From: CAKZQX01 sp034435975
GTDB lineage: Bacteria > Chloroflexota > Chloroflexia > Chloroflexales > Chloroflexaceae
Direction of reading: 5' to 3'
Length of the DNA: 54,066 nucleotides
Assembly (NCBI GenBank): GCA_034435975.1
Contig: DAOTWD010000005.1
Location: 1-54,066, forward strand
Made by a program: the position numbers and the translations under genes. Shown piece by piece: positions 51,892-54,066 of this stretch; the first letter of the stretch is position 1, and each line of letters starts with the position of its first letter. The notes below the pieces were generated by a model that searched no databases, was not told where the DNA came from, and saw nothing but the letters and a program-made list of their open reading frames with translations.

Positions 51892-54066
51892 ATGAAAGTT
51901 GCTCATGTTGTGCGTGCGCGTGCGCTACCCGCACGCAGCATGCATCTACTGCTATTGCTGGCGCTGATCAGTAGCTTATTGATCGCCGTCGCACCCGTTT
52001 CTGCCGCTCCCCGGGATACCCTACCGGATACTGACGCCGATTTTGTCGCCGGGCAGGGGCCTACTGCGGATCAATTTGGTACGCGCGATAATCCCTCGCC
52101 ACCGAGTATAACCGGCGATACGATGAATGTGCCCACTGGCATTGCTGTTTCGGAAAGGCAGGCCTTTGTGGCTGACCGTGACAACAACCGCGTGCTGGTG
52201 TATAACCTGGAACTCGATGCGGCGTTACCACCACCGCTAAACACGTTTCCCAACCTGGGTACGACAGCCGCAGCGGCAGCGACTGATATCTGTATCGGGC
52301 AAGCAAGCTGTGACATCCGCAATCCGCAGACAACTAGCCAGAATACGCTGAATGGCCCGACTGCAGTAGCGGTTAATGCGGCGGGGACACAGATTTTTGT
52401 GGCGGATAGCGTGAATAATCGTGTACTCCGCTTTGACGTGTCAACTCTGGTACCAAGTGCTCCCGGTGTTAACCAGGCTTCACTGGTGCTGGGACAGACG
52501 GCCTATACCAGCAACGCGTCGGGCAGCGGCCTGGGACAACTCAGCAACCCGCAGGGTGTGGTGGTTGACCGCACCGGGCGGGTATATGTGGCCGACACCG
52601 GCAACAACCGTGTGCTGATCTATAACACTCCATTAACCAACGGCAAGCCGGCCAATGTCACGCTGGGAGACGCATTAGGCGCGGGTGCCACCCAGATGAA
52701 TATGCCAACTGGACTGGCGATCGGGCCGGATGACAGGCTGTATGTGGCCGATACCGGAAACAATCGCGTGCTGGTCTTTGATCCACCCTTCACGAATGGC
52801 AAGGCAGCCACAAAGGTGTATGGGCAGACAGGGTTTGGTACAGCCGCACCCGGGGCCGGAACTACTGGCATGCGTGGCCCGACGGGTGTGGCGGTCGATG
52901 CAGCCAATAACGTCTTTGTGGCCGACAAAGGCAACAACCGTGTGTTGCAGTTCAACCAGAACGCCAGCGATAGTGACACCACCGCTGATCGCGTATTTGG
53001 GCAGAATACCTTTACCGCCACCAGCGCCAACCGGGGCAGTGGCACGCCCAGTTACAACACGCTGAACGAGCCAACTGGCCTGGCGGTGCATCCTATCCTG
53101 CGCGATCTGTATGTGGCCGATAGTGCCAACAACCGTGCCTTGCAGTTCTGGACACCAGTGCCCAACTCGACGCCAGTCATTAATGAACCGCCGAACCTGG
53201 CCTTTACTCCCTATCCAGGCGTGACCGCACCACCCACCACCGCATTCACCTTGCTTATCCAGGGGCGTGATTTTGCGCCCGGTGCCACGGTGATATGGGA
53301 TGGTCAGGAGCTGCTTGGCCCGGCGAACGTACAGAGTACGTCGCTGATCGAGATAGCCCTCGATACGTCGGGCACTCCTTCGGAACTAGAAACCTTGCTG
53401 GCAGATCCGCGTGTAGATATTCCGATTCAGGTGGCAAACCCGGTGGCCGAGCGTTTCCCACCGCCCAATCCACCAGCTCTGGTCTCTAATGCCGTCAATT
53501 ATGCGGTCTGTTTACCAAAACCAGTGATTGATAGCTTCTCGCCCCCATCACAAATGGCGGGTAGTACCGGCTTTGTGTTGACGATCAATGGCAGCAATTT
53601 TGTAGCTAATACGCTCTACCCCATGTCTATGACCTGGGGCGGTAATCCGGTCGACCAGAACGATATTCTCAGTATCACTGAGACCGAGATGCGCGTGTTC
53701 ATTCGCGCCACCGAGCTGATTACGCCCGGTCTTATTCCGATCACGGTATCCAATTTTAGTCCTGGCGCGGTCTGCGAGAATACAACGACTTCGGCTCCAA
53801 GCAACTTCCGGTTGACCACTCCCGCTCCGGCGATCACCAGCTTCAGCCCGGCTTCGGCTGTTGCCGGTAGCACGCAGCCCTTCACCCTGACAATTAACGG
53901 TACCGGCTTTGTGCCGACATCGGTGGTGCGCTGGAATGGTGAGCAACGTCCGACGACCTTCCTGAACCGGGGCCAGTTGGAGATAACTGTCCCGGTCACT
54001 GACATTTTGCCCACGCCAGGCAGTGTACCGATCACTGTTTTCAATCCGCCCGATGATACCGACCCG
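51892..54066 (+). CDS. Large secreted protein with NHL propeller and Ig-like domains (3' end outside window)
   Basis: The frame is open from ATG 51892 to the window edge, 725 residues, with AGGAGA six bases upstream. A signal peptide covers residues 1-38 (LLLLLALISSLLIAVAPVSAA). Six NHL repeats follow, with cores such as FVADRDNNRVLVY, FVADSVNNRVLRF, YVADTGNNRVLIY, YVADTGNNRVLVF, FVADKGNNRVLQF and YVADSANNRALQF. This fits one six-bladed propeller. After residue about 425, three IPT/TIG-like domains appear (FTLLIQGRDFAPGATVIW; FVLTINGSNFV; FTLTINGTGFVPTSVVRW). It probably acts outside the cell in binding or adhesion. The C-terminus, perhaps with further domains or a YLPLVxR tail, is not visible. 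Confidence 0.88.
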   Translation, partial: MKVAHVVRARALPARSMHLLLLLALISSLLIAVAPVSAAPRDTLPDTDADFVAGQGPTADQFGTRDNPSPPSITGDTMNVPTGIAVSERQAFVADRDNNRVLVYNLELDAALPPPLNTFPNLGTTAAAAATDICIGQASCDIRNPQTTSQNTLNGPTAVAVNAAGTQIFVADSVNNRVLRFDVSTLVPSAPGVNQASLVLGQTAYTSNASGSGLGQLSNPQGVVVDRTGRVYVADTGNNRVLIYNTPLTNGKPANVTLGDALGAGATQMNMPTGLAIGPDDRLYVADTGNNRVLVFDPPFTNGKAATKVYGQTGFGTAAPGAGTTGMRGPTGVAVDAANNVFVADKGNNRVLQFNQNASDSDTTADRVFGQNTFTATSANRGSGTPSYNTLNEPTGLAVHPILRDLYVADSANNRALQFWTPVPNSTPVINEPPNLAFTPYPGVTAPPTTAFTLLIQGRDFAPGATVIWDGQELLGPANVQSTSLIEIALDTSGTPSELETLLADPRVDIPIQVANPVAERFPPPNPPALVSNAVNYAVCLPKPVIDSFSPPSQMAGSTGFVLTINGSNFVANTLYPMSMTWGGNPVDQNDILSITETEMRVFIRATELITPGLIPITVSNFSPGAVCENTTTSAPSNFRLTTPAPAITSFSPASAVAGSTQPFTLTINGTGFVPTSVVRWNGEQRPTTFLNRGQLEITVPVTDILPTPGSVPITVFNPPDDTDP

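Overview
The window most likely comes from a Chloroflexota bacterium, probably class Chloroflexia. This is inferred from gene style, not from a marker gene. Supporting points are a monoderm-type division and cell-wall cluster with no outer-membrane genes, surface proteins built from NHL and Ig-like modules, a fragment at the left edge ending in a YLPLVIR tail that I associate with Chloroflexota secreted proteins, a moderate GC content, and many GC-rich hairpin repeats between genes. No rRNA, tRNA, CRISPR array, phage module or intact transposase was seen.

Layout. Bases 1-5.2 kb (minus strand) carry a SAM hydrolase (DUF62), secF, secD, a VKOR-type thiol oxidase and a membrane-anchored DsbA-like protein. 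VKOR and DsbA overlap by a few bases and share a good promoter; together they should form a complete disulfide-forming pair. Bases 5.8-7.8 kb hold a consensus promoter, a possible small structured RNA, and recJ. Bases 8.0-13.5 kb are an iron block: a consensus promoter, a leader with a possible attenuator, a DtxR-type regulator with a cysteine-rich tail, two FeoA proteins, FeoB split into a G-protein and a membrane permease, a cysteine-rich FeoC-like protein, and a His-rich CDF metal exporter. A secreted metallophosphoesterase follows.

Bases 15.2-36.7 kb (minus strand) are a nearly complete division and cell-wall (dcw) cluster. In transcription order it reads mraZ, rsmH, ftsL-like, ftsI-type PBP, murF, mraY, murD, rhomboid protease, ftsW, murG, CvpA-like membrane protein, murC, TPR protein, murB, ddl, ftsQ, a 717-bp gap full of repeats, ftsA, ftsZ. 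murE is missing. The cluster starts at a near-consensus promoter followed by three MraZ boxes with exact 10-bp periodicity. These genes make lipid II (MurB/C/D/F, Ddl, MraY, MurG) and build the septal machine (FtsZ/A/Q/L/W/I).

Bases 36.9-54.1 kb are mixed single genes: moaC, several small uncharacterised proteins, a PDZ-membrane-GAF-PP2C phosphatase, a kinase-fold protein lacking its catalytic residues, 6-phosphogluconolactonase, a secreted protein with two near-identical domains, a winged-helix regulator, a GNAT acetyltransferase diverging from a FAD oxidoreductase, PspC, a secreted GHL10-type glycoside hydrolase, and the start of a large secreted NHL/Ig-like protein running off the right edge. 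Intergenic regions carry several families of dispersed repeats, including two copies of a ~140-bp MITE-like element; next to one lies a ~76-bp inverted-repeat element flanked by 13-bp direct repeats.
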